64,000 nt of DNA, taken from contig JAHCKM010000005.1 of assembly GCA_026125795.1 (NCBI GenBank), positions 248,001 through 312,000 on the forward strand, given 5' to 3'. This document shows, in pieces, positions 27,921 to 37,155 of the stretch (position 1 is the stretch's first letter; every line of letters starts with the position of its first letter). A program made the translations under genes and the position numbers. The notes beneath the pieces were generated by a model. The model saw nothing but the letters and a program-made list of their open reading frames with translations, searched no databases and was not told the DNA's origin. This DNA is from Burkholderiaceae bacterium (GTDB lineage Bacteria; Pseudomonadota; Gammaproteobacteria; Burkholderiales; Burkholderiaceae_C).

Positions 27921-28847
27921 ATGCACACCTCCGTCCTGCTGCACGAAGCGATCGACGCGGTCTTCACCGACCCGGACGGCATCTACGCCGATGGCACCTA
28001 TGGGCGCGGCGGCCATGCGCGTGCGCTGCTGGCGCGCCTGTCCGCCAAGGGCCGCCTGGTGGCGTTCGACAAGGATCCGCAGGCGGTGCAGTCGGCCACT
28101 GCGGGGCCGGATGGCATTCACGACGCGCGCTTCGCGATCGAACACGCCAGCTTCACGCAGATGCGCGAGCGGCTCGCCGCGCGCGGCATCTCGCGGCTCA
28201 CCGGCGTGCTGCTCGACCTGGGCGTCAGCTCGCCGCAGCTCGACGACGCGTCGCGCGGCTTCAGCTTTCGATTCGATGCGCCGCTGGACATGCGCATGGA
28301 CACCACCCGCGGCGAGACCGCTGCGGACTTTCTGGCCCGCGCCGATGAGCGCCAGCTCGCCGAGGTGATCCGCGACCATGGAGAAGAACGGTTTGCTGTT
28401 TCGATTGCAAAGGCGCTTGTTGCTCGCCGGGAAGGCGGCCGCCCCGTTCGAACCACCCGCGAGCTGGCCGAAATCGTGGCTCGTGCGGTCAAGACCCGCG
28501 AGCCGGGCCAGGACCCTGCAACGCGCACGTTTCAGGCTCTTCGGATTTTCATCAACGCTGAACTCGAAGATCTGCAGCAGGGGTTGACCGTGGCCATGCA
28601 GTTGTTGGTACCCCACGGACGCCTGGCGGTGATCAGCTTCCACTCGCTGGAAGACCGCATCGTCAAGCGCTTCATCGCACGCGAGAGCACCCGCGAGCCC
28701 GACCGACGCGCGCCGTTCGCCGAGCCGTTGCCCACGCGGCTGAAGGCGCTGGCGCGAATCAAGCCGTCAGCGGCCGAAATCGCCGCCAATCCACGCGCGC
28801 GCTCGGCGGTGCTGCGCGTGGCCGAGCGCACGGAGGTGCAGGCATGA
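27921..28847 (+). CDS. rsmH: 16S rRNA (cytosine(1402)-N(4))-methyltransferase
   Basis: A 308-residue RsmH (MraW), which uses SAM to methylate C1402 in the ribosomal P site. Motifs include [13 protein letters not shown] at the N-terminus, the SAM loop [33 protein letters not shown] and the C-terminal [17 protein letters not shown] 27921 lies 13 bases after mraZ. The stop overlaps an ATG (28844-28847), normally the place where ftsL would start; here a 90-bp repeat array intervenes before ftsL. Confidence 0.96.
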   Translation: MHTSVLLHEAIDAVFTDPDGIYADGTYGRGGHARALLARLSAKGRLVAFDKDPQAVQSATAGPDGIHDARFAIEHASFTQMRERLAARGISRLTGVLLDLGVSSPQLDDASRGFSFRFDAPLDMRMDTTRGETAADFLARADERQLAEVIRDHGEERFAVSIAKALVARREGGRPVRTTRELAEIVARAVKTREPGQDPATRTFQALRIFINAELEDLQQGLTVAMQLLVPHGRLAVISFHSLEDRIVKRFIARESTREPDRRAPFAEPLPTRLKALARIKPSAAEIAANPRARSAVLRVAERTEVQA

Positions 28848-29137
28848 GGCGATGTGTACCGAAGAGCGGCGGGCCGAGCGCGCCGCCGCTCCGGAGCCGG
28901 CCCGCCACCCCCTCGGGGGGTCGCGCGCCGCACGCGGCGAGCGGGGGGCTCACAGATGGCGGGCCGAGCGCGCGGCCGCTCCGGAGCCGGCCCGCCACCC
29001 CCTCGGGGGGTCGCGCGCCGTACGCGGCGAGCGGGGGGCTCACAGATGGCGGGCCGAGCGCGCGGCCGCTCCGGAGCCGGCCCGCCACCCCCTCGGGGGG
29101 TCGCGCGCCGTACGCGGCGAGCGGGGGGCTCACATGA
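28844..29137 (+). other. Open spacer frame through the repeat array, linking rsmH stop to ftsL start
   Basis: An ATG overlapping the rsmH stop (ATGA) opens a 97-residue frame that reads through all three 90-bp repeats and ends on a TGA overlapping the ftsL ATG (ATGA at 29134-29137). The product would be a 30-residue Arg/Pro/Ser-rich repeat, not resembling a folded protein. It is better seen as a translated spacer that preserves stop-start coupling than as a gene for a functional protein. Another frame (ATG 28852) would fuse the repeats to FtsL. Confidence 0.4.
28868..29133 (+). repeat. Tandem array, 90-bp GC-rich unit, three copies
   Basis: Copies start at 28868, 28958 and 29048; the third stops at 29133, where ftsL begins. 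Copies 2 and 3 are identical over 86 bases; copy 1 differs at two positions. Each unit holds an ACCCCCTCGGGGGGT palindrome and ends in CGGGGGGCTCAC, so the last copy supplies the purine run before the ftsL ATG. The unit length is divisible by three, so frames stay open across copies. Identity between copies points to recent amplification. Confidence 0.93.
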
Positions 29138-29418
29138 CGCGCTTGCACTTCGTGCTGTTGCTCGCGCTGATCTTCAGCTGCCTGGCGCTGGTGCAAAGCT
29201 CGTACGAGTCGCGCCGCCTGTTCAACGAGACCAACCGCGCGCACGACGAGGCCGCGCGCCTGCAGGCCGAATACAAGCGCCTCGAGGCCGAGCGCCAGGC
29301 CCAGGGCACGCACCTGCGCGTGGAGAAGGTGGCGCGCGAGAAGCTGGCGATGCGCACCGTGACCCCCGCGGTGACGCATTTCGTGGTCGACACAGCCGCC
29401 TCCGGAGTGGCCAAATGA
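29134..29418 (+). CDS. ftsL: Cell division protein FtsL
   Basis: A 94-residue bitopic membrane protein: one N-terminal helix (LHFVLLLALIFSCLALVQSS, about residues 4-23) and a periplasmic coiled coil rich in Arg/Glu/Ala (about residues 24-75). FtsL forms the FtsQLB complex that activates FtsWI for septal peptidoglycan synthesis. The start at ATG 29134 matches the short cytoplasmic N-terminus of the family. Its ribosome site is only the GGGGGG run of the upstream repeat. The frame is open upstream through the repeats to 28852, so an N-terminally extended form is formally possible. Confidence 0.92.
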   Translation: MTRLHFVLLLALIFSCLALVQSSYESRRLFNETNRAHDEAARLQAEYKRLEAERQAQGTHLRVEKVAREKLAMRTVTPAVTHFVVDTAASGVAK

Positions 29419-29543
29419 TGGGCATGAGCCGGCGGGCCGCTCCCCAGGCGACAACGCAGTTGCGGCGAAGACTCACAACTGGGCCAAGCGCTTGTGATGT
29501 CGCAGCCAATGCCGCAGCGCACAGCGCGGAGGCTCGTCGATGA
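29415..29543 (+). other. Short open spacer frame between ftsL and ftsI
   Basis: An ATG overlapping the ftsL stop (ATGA at 29415) opens a 42-residue frame (MMGMSRRAAPQATTQ...) that ends on a TGA overlapping the ftsI ATG (ATGA at 29540-29543). No similarity to known proteins is recognised. It shares the geometry of the rsmH-ftsL, mraY-murD, murG-murC and dusB-fis spacers, but its sequence matches the GC-rich repeat only loosely. Confidence 0.35.
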
Positions 29544-31327
29544 ACCGTCGCAACAGCAGCGCGGTCAGCGCGCGCAGCCTGGCCTACGCGAGCTCGCCGC
29601 TGTTGGCCTCCAAGACACCGCCGTGGCGCAGCCGCGTGCTGGTGGTGATGGTGGCGCTGGGGTTCGCGCTGTTGCTCGGTAGGGCGGTGTACGTGCAGAT
29701 CGTGGCTTCGGACTTCTATCTTGCGCAGGGCGAACGCCGCTTCGTCCACACCTTCGACGTGCCGGCCAGCCGCGGCCGCATCGTCGATCGCAACGGCCTG
29801 ATCCTGGCCACCAGCGTGGCCACCAGCACGGTGTACGCCAACCGGCAGCACTTCAAGGCCACGCCTGCGCAAAAGAAAGAGCTGCTGCGCCTGCTCGGCA
29901 TGACCAGCGCCGAGTTCGAAGACCGCATGTCGCAGGACCTGACCGAGGTCCTGCTCAAGCGGCAGGTGCCCGATGCGCAGTGGCGACAGGCGCGCGCGCT
30001 GGGCGTCAAGGGCCTGCGCGCCACGCCGGGCTACACGCGCAGCTACCCCGAGGGCGAAGCGGCGGCGCACGTCGTGGGCTTCACCGACCAGAGCGAGCGC
30101 GGCCGCGAAGGCGTGGAGCTGGCGTTCCAGAAGGACCTGGAGGGCCGCGACGGCCAGCGCGGCATCGTGCGCGACGGCGTCGGCCGCGTGGTGGACGACT
30201 ATGTCGACGCCATCGACCCGACGCCGGGGCGCGAGGTGCAGCTGTCGCTCGACACCAAGGTGCAGTTCTTCGCGTACCAGCGCGTGCGCGACGCGGTGGC
30301 CGAGCACGGCGCCAAGGCGGGCAGCGTGGTGGTGATCGACGTGATCACCGGCGAGGTGCTGGCGCTGGCCAACTACCCGAGCTTCCATCCGTCGATGCGC
30401 AGCAAGGTCAAGCAGGACCAGTTCGGCGAAGCGGCGCGCAACCGCGCGCTCACCGACGTGTTCGAGCCCGGCTCGGTGATGAAGCCGTTCGTCGCCGCGT
30501 GGGCGCTCGAGACAGGCCGGGTCAAGCCGCACACAGTGCTGTCGACCGCGTCGTTCTCGGTCGGCGGCCGGCCGATCCACGACACGCACCCGCGCGAGCA
30601 GATGACGGTGACCGAGATCGTGCAACGTTCCAGCAACATCGGCGCCGCCAAGCTGGCGATGCAGATGGAGCCGCGCGAGCTGTGGGAGATGTACACCAAC
30701 GTCGGCTTCGGCCAGCGCCCGCAGATCGAGTTTCCCGGCGCGCGCTCGGGCGTGCTGCGGCCCTATCGCAACTGGAAGCCGGTGGACCAGTCGCGCCTGG
30801 CGTTCGGCTATGGGCTGTCCGCGTCGCTGCTGCAGATGGCGCGCGCCTACACCGTGTTCGCGCGCGACGGCGAGCTGGTGCCGATCACCATGCTGCGCCA
30901 GGACCAGCCCGCCGCGGGGGTGCGCGTGCTCTCGCCGGAGGTGGCGCGCGAGATGCGCAAGATGCTGCAGCTGGCCACCGAGAGCGGAGGCGGGACCGCC
31001 ACGCGCGCGCAGGCCGTGGGCTACAGCGTCGCCGGCAAGACCGGCACCGCCCATGCGTACGACGGCGGCGAGTATGCGAGCAACAAGCATCGCGCGTGGT
31101 TCGTCGGCCTGGCGCCGGTGAGCAACCCGCGCATCGTGGTGGCGGTGATGGTCGACCAGCCGAGCCAGGGCGGGCACTTTGGCGGCGAGGTCGCGGCGCC
31201 GGTGTTCAGCCAGGTGGTGCAACAGACGCTGCGCCTGCTCAACGTGCCGCCCGACATCGAGGTGCGGCGCCAGATCGTGGCACAAACCGTGGCGCAGGCG
31301 CCGGCGGCGGCGGTCGGAGCCCGTTGA
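29540..31327 (+). CDS. ftsI: Peptidoglycan D,D-transpeptidase FtsI (penicillin-binding protein 3)
   Basis: A 595-residue class B penicillin-binding protein that crosslinks septal peptidoglycan as partner of FtsW. A cytoplasmic tail of about 32 residues precedes the membrane anchor (VLVVMVALGFALLLGRAVYV). The pedestal domain begins with the RGRIVDRNG motif. Transpeptidase motifs are SxxK with Ser312 (EPGSVMKPF), SSN at 364-366 and KTGT with Lys500. ATG 29540 has GCGGAGG upstream. The stop overlaps the murE start (TGATG), giving coupled translation. Confidence 0.97.
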   Translation: MNRRNSSAVSARSLAYASSPLLASKTPPWRSRVLVVMVALGFALLLGRAVYVQIVASDFYLAQGERRFVHTFDVPASRGRIVDRNGLILATSVATSTVYANRQHFKATPAQKKELLRLLGMTSAEFEDRMSQDLTEVLLKRQVPDAQWRQARALGVKGLRATPGYTRSYPEGEAAAHVVGFTDQSERGREGVELAFQKDLEGRDGQRGIVRDGVGRVVDDYVDAIDPTPGREVQLSLDTKVQFFAYQRVRDAVAEHGAKAGSVVVIDVITGEVLALANYPSFHPSMRSKVKQDQFGEAARNRALTDVFEPGSVMKPFVAAWALETGRVKPHTVLSTASFSVGGRPIHDTHPREQMTVTEIVQRSSNIGAAKLAMQMEPRELWEMYTNVGFGQRPQIEFPGARSGVLRPYRNWKPVDQSRLAFGYGLSASLLQMARAYTVFARDGELVPITMLRQDQPAAGVRVLSPEVAREMRKMLQLATESGGGTATRAQAVGYSVAGKTGTAHAYDGGEYASNKHRAWFVGLAPVSNPRIVVAVMVDQPSQGGHFGGEVAAPVFSQVVQQTLRLLNVPPDIEVRRQIVAQTVAQAPAAAVGAR

Positions 31328-32862
31328 TGGCGCTGCAGCGGCTCGCCGACTTCAACGACGCGGTGCAGTGGTTGCGCGCCGGCGGCGTCGGCACGCTGCG
31401 CACCGACAGCCGGCAGGTGCGCGCCGGCGATGCGTTCCTCGCCTGGGCCGGAGGGCGTCACGACGCGCGTGGCCACGTGGCCGACGCATTGGCCGCCGGT
31501 GCCGCGCGCTGCCTGGTCGACGACGCGGGAGCCGACGCGTTCGGCTTCGACGATGTCCGCATCGCCGCCGTGCCGCAGCTCAAGGCGGCCGCGGGTCTGG
31601 TGGCCGATGCCTGGTACGGCCAGCCGAGCCGGGCGCTCGAGGTGGTGGCGGTCACCGGCACCAACGGCAAGACCTCGGTGGCCTGGTGGACCGCGCAGGC
31701 CCTGAGTGCACTCGGCCGGCGCTGCGGAGTCATCGGCACGCTCGGTGTCGGCGAGCCGCCGCAGCCCGGCGACGCGTCGCACTCGCTGCAATCCACCGGC
31801 TTGACCACGCCCGACGCCGTGTTGCTGCAGGCCACGCTGCGCGACTTCGTTGCGCGCGGCTTCGCCGCATGCACGATGGAAGCCTCGTCGATCGGCATCG
31901 TCGACCACCGCCTCGCCGGCACACGCATCGCGGTGGCGCAGTTCACCAACTTCACGCGCGACCATCTCGACTACCACGGTGACATGGTCAGCTACTGGGC
32001 CGCCAAGCGGCTGCTGTTCGGCTGGCCGGGCCTGCGCGCCGCGGTGGTCAACGTCGACGACGAGCAGGGCGCCGCGCTGGCAGACGAGCTGCAAGCCGCG
32101 TTCGCGCAGCGCAGCGCGCCGGCGGTGTGGACCTATGGCATGCATGGCCCGGCGCGGCTGCAGGCGCAACGCGTGCGCCACCTGGCCGACAGCATGGCTT
32201 TCGATCTGGTCGAGGCAGAAGCCACCGTGCCGGTGCGCTGCGCGCTGATCGGTGCCTACAACGTGAGCAACCTGCTGGCCGTGGTCGGCGCGTTGCGTGC
32301 GCTCGGCATCGCGCTCGCCGATGCGGCGCGTGTCGTGCCGCAGCTCTCACCGGTACCCGGCCGCATGCAGCGCGTGGCGGCGCCCGATGGGTCGATGCCT
32401 CTGGCGGTGGTCGACTACGCGCACACGCCCGATGCGCTGGAGCATGCGCTGCTGGCCTTGCGTCCGCTGGCGCATGCACGCGGCGGCCGGCTGTGGTGCC
32501 TGTTCGGCTGCGGCGGCAACCGCGATGCGACCAAGCGGCCGCTGATGGGTGCCATCGCGCACCGTCTTGCCGACCATGTGGTGCTCACCAGCGACAACCC
32601 GCGCGACGAAAGCCCGGCGCTGATCCTCTCGCAGATCCTGGCCGGCATCCAGGGCGACGACACGGTCGACGTGATCGAGGACCGCCGCGCCGCCATCCAC
32701 GACGCGTTGAGCCGAGCCGATGCGGCCGACGTGGTGCTGCTGGCCGGCAAAGGACACGAAGAGACCCAGGAGGTGGCCGGCGTCAAGCGAGCGTTCAGCG
32801 ACGTGGCGGTGGCCGCGCAGGCGCTGGCGCTGCGTGCCAAGGCAGGAGGTCACGCCGCGTGA
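31327..32862 (+). CDS. murE: UDP-MurNAc-L-Ala-D-Glu:meso-diaminopimelate ligase MurE
   Basis: A 511-residue Mur ligase that adds the third amino acid of the stem peptide in the cytoplasm. ATP loop GTNGKTS (near residue 113), TNFTRDHLDYHGD with the carbamoylated-lysine region nearby, and the DNPRDES motif near residue 425, which marks specificity for meso-diaminopimelate rather than lysine. The ATG shares its A with the ftsI stop, and the gene overlaps murF by one base. The C-terminal GKGHEETQE segment is the family ending. Confidence 0.96.
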   Translation: MALQRLADFNDAVQWLRAGGVGTLRTDSRQVRAGDAFLAWAGGRHDARGHVADALAAGAARCLVDDAGADAFGFDDVRIAAVPQLKAAAGLVADAWYGQPSRALEVVAVTGTNGKTSVAWWTAQALSALGRRCGVIGTLGVGEPPQPGDASHSLQSTGLTTPDAVLLQATLRDFVARGFAACTMEASSIGIVDHRLAGTRIAVAQFTNFTRDHLDYHGDMVSYWAAKRLLFGWPGLRAAVVNVDDEQGAALADELQAAFAQRSAPAVWTYGMHGPARLQAQRVRHLADSMAFDLVEAEATVPVRCALIGAYNVSNLLAVVGALRALGIALADAARVVPQLSPVPGRMQRVAAPDGSMPLAVVDYAHTPDALEHALLALRPLAHARGGRLWCLFGCGGNRDATKRPLMGAIAHRLADHVVLTSDNPRDESPALILSQILAGIQGDDTVDVIEDRRAAIHDALSRADAADVVLLAGKGHEETQEVAGVKRAFSDVAVAAQALALRAKAGGHAA

Positions 32863-34247
32863 TGACGCTGACGCAAGCGCACGCGCTGCTGCCGGCCTCG
32901 GTGCTGGTGGGCGACGGCAAGATCCGCTTCGAGCGCGTGCACAGCGACACGCGTTCGCTGCGCGCGGGCGACCTGTTCGTCGCGCTGCGCGGCGAGCGCT
33001 TCGATGCGCACGACTTTCTCGCGCAGGCACGCGCCGCGGGCGCGGTGGCGGCCCTTGCGGAGCGCGGGCTGGCCGCAGATGCCTTGCCCGGCCTGCAGGT
33101 GCGCGACAGCCTGCAAGGCCTGCAGCAGATGGCGGCCGGCTGGCGCCGCCGCATGGAGCTGCCGCTGGTGGCGGTGACCGGCAGCAACGGCAAGACCACG
33201 GTGACGCAGATGCTCGGCAGCATCCTGCGCGCATGGTGGGGTGACGCGGCGCTGGTCACCGCCGGCAACCTGAACAACCACATCGGCGTGCCGCTGATGG
33301 TGCTCAGGCTGCGCCAGGACGACAAGCTGTGGCACCGCGCCGCGGTGCTCGAGCTCGGCATGAACCACCCGGGCGAGATCGCGCTGCTGGCGCAGATCGC
33401 CGCACCCACCGTGGTGCTGGTCAACAACGCGCAGCGCGAGCACCAGGAGTTCATGGCCAGCGTGGAAGCGGTGGCGATCGAAAACGGCAGCGCGATCGAA
33501 GCGCTGCCGGCAACCGGCGTGGCGGTGTTTCCGTCCGGCGACGGGCAGGCGGCGATCTGGCGCCGACAGGCGGGTGCGCGCGCGCAGCTCACGTTCGCGC
33601 GCAGCGGCAGCGCCGACGTCACAGGCGATGCGTTGTGGGTCGATGACCATTGGATGCTGCGCTTCCACAGCCCGGCCGGTGCCGCCGAATTCGCCTTGCA
33701 CGCGCCGGGCGCACACAATCTGCACAACGCGCTGGCGGCGGTCACTGCGGCGCTGGCCGCGGGTGCGCCGCTCGACGCCATCGTGCACGGGATGGAGTCG
33801 TTCCGCCCGGTCAGCGGACGCTCGCGGCTGTTGAGCTGGCAGCGCGGCACCGAGCGGGTCGTGCTGGTCGATGACAGCTACAACGCCAATCCGGATTCGG
33901 TGCGCGCGGCGATCGACCTGTTGTCGGGGCTGCAGGGCCCGCACTGGCTGGTGCTGGGCGACATGGGCGAGGTGGGGGCCAAAGGCCCGGAGTTCCACAG
34001 CGAGATCGGCGCGTATGCGAAGGAACGCGGCATCGAGCACCTGTGGGTCGCCGGCACGCTGGGTGCGCACGCCGCGAGCGCCTTTGGCGCTGCCGCGCGC
34101 CATTTTGTCGGCACGCCCGAGCTGATCGCGGCGCTGCAGCAGGCGCCGCGTTGTGCGTCGGCGCTGATCAAGGGCTCGCGCTTCATGGGCATGGAGCGCG
34201 TCGTGCGTGCACTGGTGCCGCAGGACGGGGCCTCGCATGGTCACTGA
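32862..34247 (+). CDS. murF: UDP-MurNAc-tripeptide:D-alanyl-D-alanine ligase MurF
   Basis: A 461-residue Mur ligase that completes the UDP-MurNAc-pentapeptide. ATP loop GSNGKTTVTQML near residue 107, AGNLNNHIGVPL, ELGMNHPGEI and DDSYNANPDSV are intact. ATG 32862 follows AGGAGGT at 32845-32851; a GTG one codon earlier is possible. It is tightly linked to murE. Downstream, the mraY gene is separated by an 87-base copy of the GC-rich repeat. Confidence 0.96.
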   Translation: MTLTQAHALLPASVLVGDGKIRFERVHSDTRSLRAGDLFVALRGERFDAHDFLAQARAAGAVAALAERGLAADALPGLQVRDSLQGLQQMAAGWRRRMELPLVAVTGSNGKTTVTQMLGSILRAWWGDAALVTAGNLNNHIGVPLMVLRLRQDDKLWHRAAVLELGMNHPGEIALLAQIAAPTVVLVNNAQREHQEFMASVEAVAIENGSAIEALPATGVAVFPSGDGQAAIWRRQAGARAQLTFARSGSADVTGDALWVDDHWMLRFHSPAGAAEFALHAPGAHNLHNALAAVTAALAAGAPLDAIVHGMESFRPVSGRSRLLSWQRGTERVVLVDDSYNANPDSVRAAIDLLSGLQGPHWLVLGDMGEVGAKGPEFHSEIGAYAKERGIEHLWVAGTLGAHAASAFGAAARHFVGTPELIAALQQAPRCASALIKGSRFMGMERVVRALVPQDGASHGH

Positions 34248-34334
34248 GTTGGCGCCCCCACGCTCGCTCCGCTCGCTGCCCCCCGAGGGGGCTCAGTCGT
34301 CTTGGGGCGGCCCGGCGCCGACCGAGGTGGCGCC
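34248..34334 (+). repeat. GC-rich palindromic repeat copy, murF-mraY gap
   Basis: This gap holds one of the best copies of the repeat core: CCCCCACGCTCGCTCCGCTC followed by GCTGCCCCCCGAGGGGGCTC (34256-34295). An ATG inside the murF end (34237) opens a 34-codon frame ([19 protein letters not shown]...) through it that stops at 34339-34341, just inside mraY. The 3' part supplies CGAGGTGG as ribosome site for mraY. Confidence 0.75.
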
Positions 34335-35516
34335 ATGCTGATCTCCATCGCGCAGTGGCTGCAGGCGTGGTCGCCCGAGAACCTGGGCTTCCTGCGCGTC
34401 ATCCAGTACCTGACGTTCCGCGCCGTGATGGCGGCGATGACGGCGCTGCTGATCGGCCTCGCGTTCGGCCCGTGGGTGATCCGCCGACTCGCCGAGCTGA
34501 AGATCGGCCAGCCGGTGCGCGAGTACGGCGTGCAGACGCACCTGATCAAGCGCGGCACGCCGACGATGGGCGGCGTGCTGATCCTGATCGGCGTCGGCGT
34601 GTCGACGCTGCTGTGGTTCGACTGGAGCAACCGCTTCGTCTGGATCGTGCTGCTGGTGACCTTCGGCTTCGGCACCATCGGCTGGATCGACGACTGGCGC
34701 AAGGTGGTCAAGAAGAACCCCGAGGGCATGCCGTCGGGCGAAAAGTACTTCTGGCAGTCGGTGATCGGCCTGATCGCGGCGCTGTACCTCGCCTTCAGCG
34801 TGTCGGAGACCACCAACCTGCGCGTGGTCGAGCTGTTCCTGCGCTGGGTGCAGAGCGGCTTCTCGAACGACCTGCCGCCCAAGGCCGACCTGATGCTGCC
34901 GTTCTTCAAGACGGTGAGCTATCCGCTGGGCGTGTTCGGCTTCATCGGGCTGACCTACCTCGTGATCGTCGGCGCCAGCAACGCGGTCAACCTGACCGAC
35001 GGTCTCGACGGCCTGGCCATCATGCCGGTGGTGATGGTCGGCTCGGCGCTCGGCGTGTTCGCGTACGTGGTGGGCAGCTCGGTGTATTCGCGCTACCTGC
35101 TGTTCCCGCACATCCCCGGCGCCGGCGAGCTGCTGATCTTCTGTGCCGCGATGGCCGGCGCGGGGCTGGCGTTTCTTTGGTTCAACGCGCATCCGGCGCA
35201 GGTGTTCATGGGCGATGTCGGCGCGCTCGCGCTCGGCGGCGCGCTCGGCACGATCGCGGTGATCACGCGCCAGGAGATCGTGCTGGCGATCATGGGCGGC
35301 GTGTTCGTGATGGAAGCGCTGTCGGTGATGATCCAGGTGAGCTGGTTCAAGTACACCAAGCGCAAGTACGGCGAGGGCCGGCGCATCCTGTTGATGGCGC
35401 CGCTGCACCACCACTTCGAGAAGAGCGGCTGGACCGAGACGCAGGTGGTGATCCGCTTCTGGATCATCACGATGCTGCTGTGCCTCATTGGCCTGGCGAG
35501 CCTGAAGCTGCGGTGA
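34335..35516 (+). CDS. mraY: Phospho-MurNAc-pentapeptide-transferase MraY
   Basis: A 393-residue integral membrane enzyme with about ten helices that transfers phospho-MurNAc-pentapeptide to undecaprenyl phosphate, giving lipid I. Conserved acidic motifs are visible: [22 protein letters not shown] and [13 protein letters not shown], then [20 protein letters not shown] 34335 gives the family N-terminus with CGAGGTGG upstream. The stop (TGATGA) overlaps an ATG that opens the spacer frame leading to murD. Confidence 0.97.
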   Translation: MLISIAQWLQAWSPENLGFLRVIQYLTFRAVMAAMTALLIGLAFGPWVIRRLAELKIGQPVREYGVQTHLIKRGTPTMGGVLILIGVGVSTLLWFDWSNRFVWIVLLVTFGFGTIGWIDDWRKVVKKNPEGMPSGEKYFWQSVIGLIAALYLAFSVSETTNLRVVELFLRWVQSGFSNDLPPKADLMLPFFKTVSYPLGVFGFIGLTYLVIVGASNAVNLTDGLDGLAIMPVVMVGSALGVFAYVVGSSVYSRYLLFPHIPGAGELLIFCAAMAGAGLAFLWFNAHPAQVFMGDVGALALGGALGTIAVITRQEIVLAIMGGVFVMEALSVMIQVSWFKYTKRKYGEGRRILLMAPLHHHFEKSGWTETQVVIRFWIITMLLCLIGLASLKLR

Positions 35517-35590
35517 TGAACGACGCACGGCCGTTCCGAAGTCGTTCGCTCCCCCCGGGGGACGGCGCGCAGCGCCAAGGGGTGACATGA
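35516..35590 (+). other. GC-rich repeat element as open spacer frame, mraY-murD junction
   Basis: An ATG overlapping the mraY stop (TGATGA) opens a 24-residue frame ([19 protein letters not shown]...) ending on the TGA at 35588-35590, which overlaps the murD ATG (ATGA). The DNA carries a shortened repeat core (TCGTTCGCTCCCCCCGGGGG). ATGAA occurs at both edges, as a target-site duplication would. The last bases, CAAGGGGTGAC, act as the murD ribosome site. Confidence 0.55.
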
Positions 35591-37155
35591 ATGCCATGAT
35601 CCAATCCCCGCTGCACGGTCAACAGGTTCTGGTGCTAGGGCTCGGCGAGTCCGGCCTGGCGATGGCGCGCTGGTGCGCCCGCCAGGGCGCCAGCGTGTCG
35701 GTGTGGGACTCGCGGCAGGTGCCGCCGCAGCTCGCGGCATTGCGCGCCGCGCTGCCCGATGTCGCGCTGCGCAGCGGCGAGCTCGGCCCCGATGCGCTGG
35801 AAGGCGTGAGTCTCGTGCTGAAGAGCCCGGGCCTGAGCCCGCGCGATGCGCGCATCGTGCCGCTGTTGCAGGCGGCGCACGAGCGCGCCATGCCGGTGGC
35901 CGGCGAGCTCGAGCTGTTCGTGCAGGCGCTCGAGCAGCTGCGCGCCGAGCGCGACCATGCGCCGCAGGTGCTGGCGGTCACCGGCACCAACGGCAAGACC
36001 ACGACCACCGCGTTGACCGCGCTGCTGGTCGAGCGCGCCGGCCGCAGCGTCGTGGCCGCCGGCAACATCAGCCCGACGATGCTCGACACGCTGATGCAGC
36101 GGCTCGACGAGAACACGCTGCCGCAGGCGTGGGTGCTCGAGCTGTCGAGCTTCCAGCTCGACGGCGTGCTCGGCTTCGAGCCGCACGCCGCCGCGGTGCT
36201 CAACCTGACTCAGGATCACCTCGATTGGCATGGCGACATGGCCGCTTATGGCGCGGCCAAGGCACGCATCTTCGGCGAGCGAACGATCGCGGTCGTGAAC
36301 CGCGACGATCCGGCGGTCGACGCGATGGCGAGCGCGCCATTGCCGGCGCCGCCGCCCAAGCCCGGCGCCAAACCGGGCAAGCCGCGGGTGCCCAAGCCGG
36401 TGCAGCGCAACACGGTCCGCTTCGGCCTGAGCGCGCCGACGCATCCGGGCGACTATGGCCTCGTCACCGAAGGCGGCATGGCCTGGCTGGTGCGCGCCAT
36501 CCCCGACGAGCCCGGCACCAAACGGAAAAAGGACGAGCCGGCCGAGATCCATCTGCAGCGCCTGATGCCGGCCGATGCGTTGCGCCTGCGCGGCCGTCAC
36601 AACGCGGCCAACGCACTGGCCGCGCTGGCGCTGGCCACCGCGATCGGCTGCCCGCTGGCACCGATGTTGCACGGCCTGCGCGAGTACGCCGGCGAGCCGC
36701 ACCGCGTGCAGCCGATCGGCCGGGTTGGCGAGGTGGAGGCGTTCGACGACAGCAAGGGCACCAACGTCGGTGCGACCGTCGCGGCGCTGGTCGGGCTGGG
36801 TGCCGACAAGGCGCCGTCGAAGCTGGTGGTGATTCTCGGCGGCGACGGCAAGGGCCAGGACTTCAGCCCGCTGGTCGAACCGGTGGCGCTGCATGCGCGT
36901 GCGGTGGCGCTGATCGGCCGTGACGCGCCGGCGATCGAACAGGTGCTCGCCGGCGTCGACATCCCCAAGCGGCGCCACGACGACCTGCATGCGGCCGTGC
37001 GCTGGTGCTTCGAGCAGGCACGCGGCGGCGATGCGGTGCTGCTGAGCCCGGCCTGCGCCAGCCTCGACATGTTCCGCAACTACGGGCATCGCGCCGAGGT
37101 GTTCGTGCAGGCGGTGCACGACCTGGCGGCCGAGCGTGGGGAGATCGAGACGTGA
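35587..37155 (+). CDS. murD: UDP-MurNAc-L-alanine:D-glutamate ligase MurD
   Basis: A 522-residue Mur ligase that adds D-glutamate. It has the N-terminal [12 protein letters not shown] motif, ATP loop GTNGKTTTT near residue 137, [10 protein letters not shown], and the C-terminal [12 protein letters not shown]. It is clearly longer than E. coli MurD (438 residues): the middle domain has an Ala/Pro/Lys-rich stretch (near residues 254-275) and further inserted sequence before the conserved [14 protein letters not shown], something seen in Burkholderiales enzymes. The stop overlaps the ftsW GTG start. Confidence 0.96.
   Translation: MNAMIQSPLHGQQVLVLGLGESGLAMARWCARQGASVSVWDSRQVPPQLAALRAALPDVALRSGELGPDALEGVSLVLKSPGLSPRDARIVPLLQAAHERAMPVAGELELFVQALEQLRAERDHAPQVLAVTGTNGKTTTTALTALLVERAGRSVVAAGNISPTMLDTLMQRLDENTLPQAWVLELSSFQLDGVLGFEPHAAAVLNLTQDHLDWHGDMAAYGAAKARIFGERTIAVVNRDDPAVDAMASAPLPAPPPKPGAKPGKPRVPKPVQRNTVRFGLSAPTHPGDYGLVTEGGMAWLVRAIPDEPGTKRKKDEPAEIHLQRLMPADALRLRGRHNAANALAALALATAIGCPLAPMLHGLREYAGEPHRVQPIGRVGEVEAFDDSKGTNVGATVAALVGLGADKAPSKLVVILGGDGKGQDFSPLVEPVALHARAVALIGRDAPAIEQVLAGVDIPKRRHDDLHAAVRWCFEQARGGDAVLLSPACASLDMFRNYGHRAEVFVQAVHDLAAERGEIET

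Noticed and set aside
28868-29133. CRISPR-like array
   Set aside because: The 90-bp units are contiguous without unique spacers, so this is a simple tandem repeat.
28852-29418. FtsL with a 94-residue N-terminal extension made of three 30-residue repeats
   Set aside because: The frame is open, but FtsL has a short cytoplasmic N-terminus and the conserved part begins exactly at ATG 29134. Kept only as a formal alternative.
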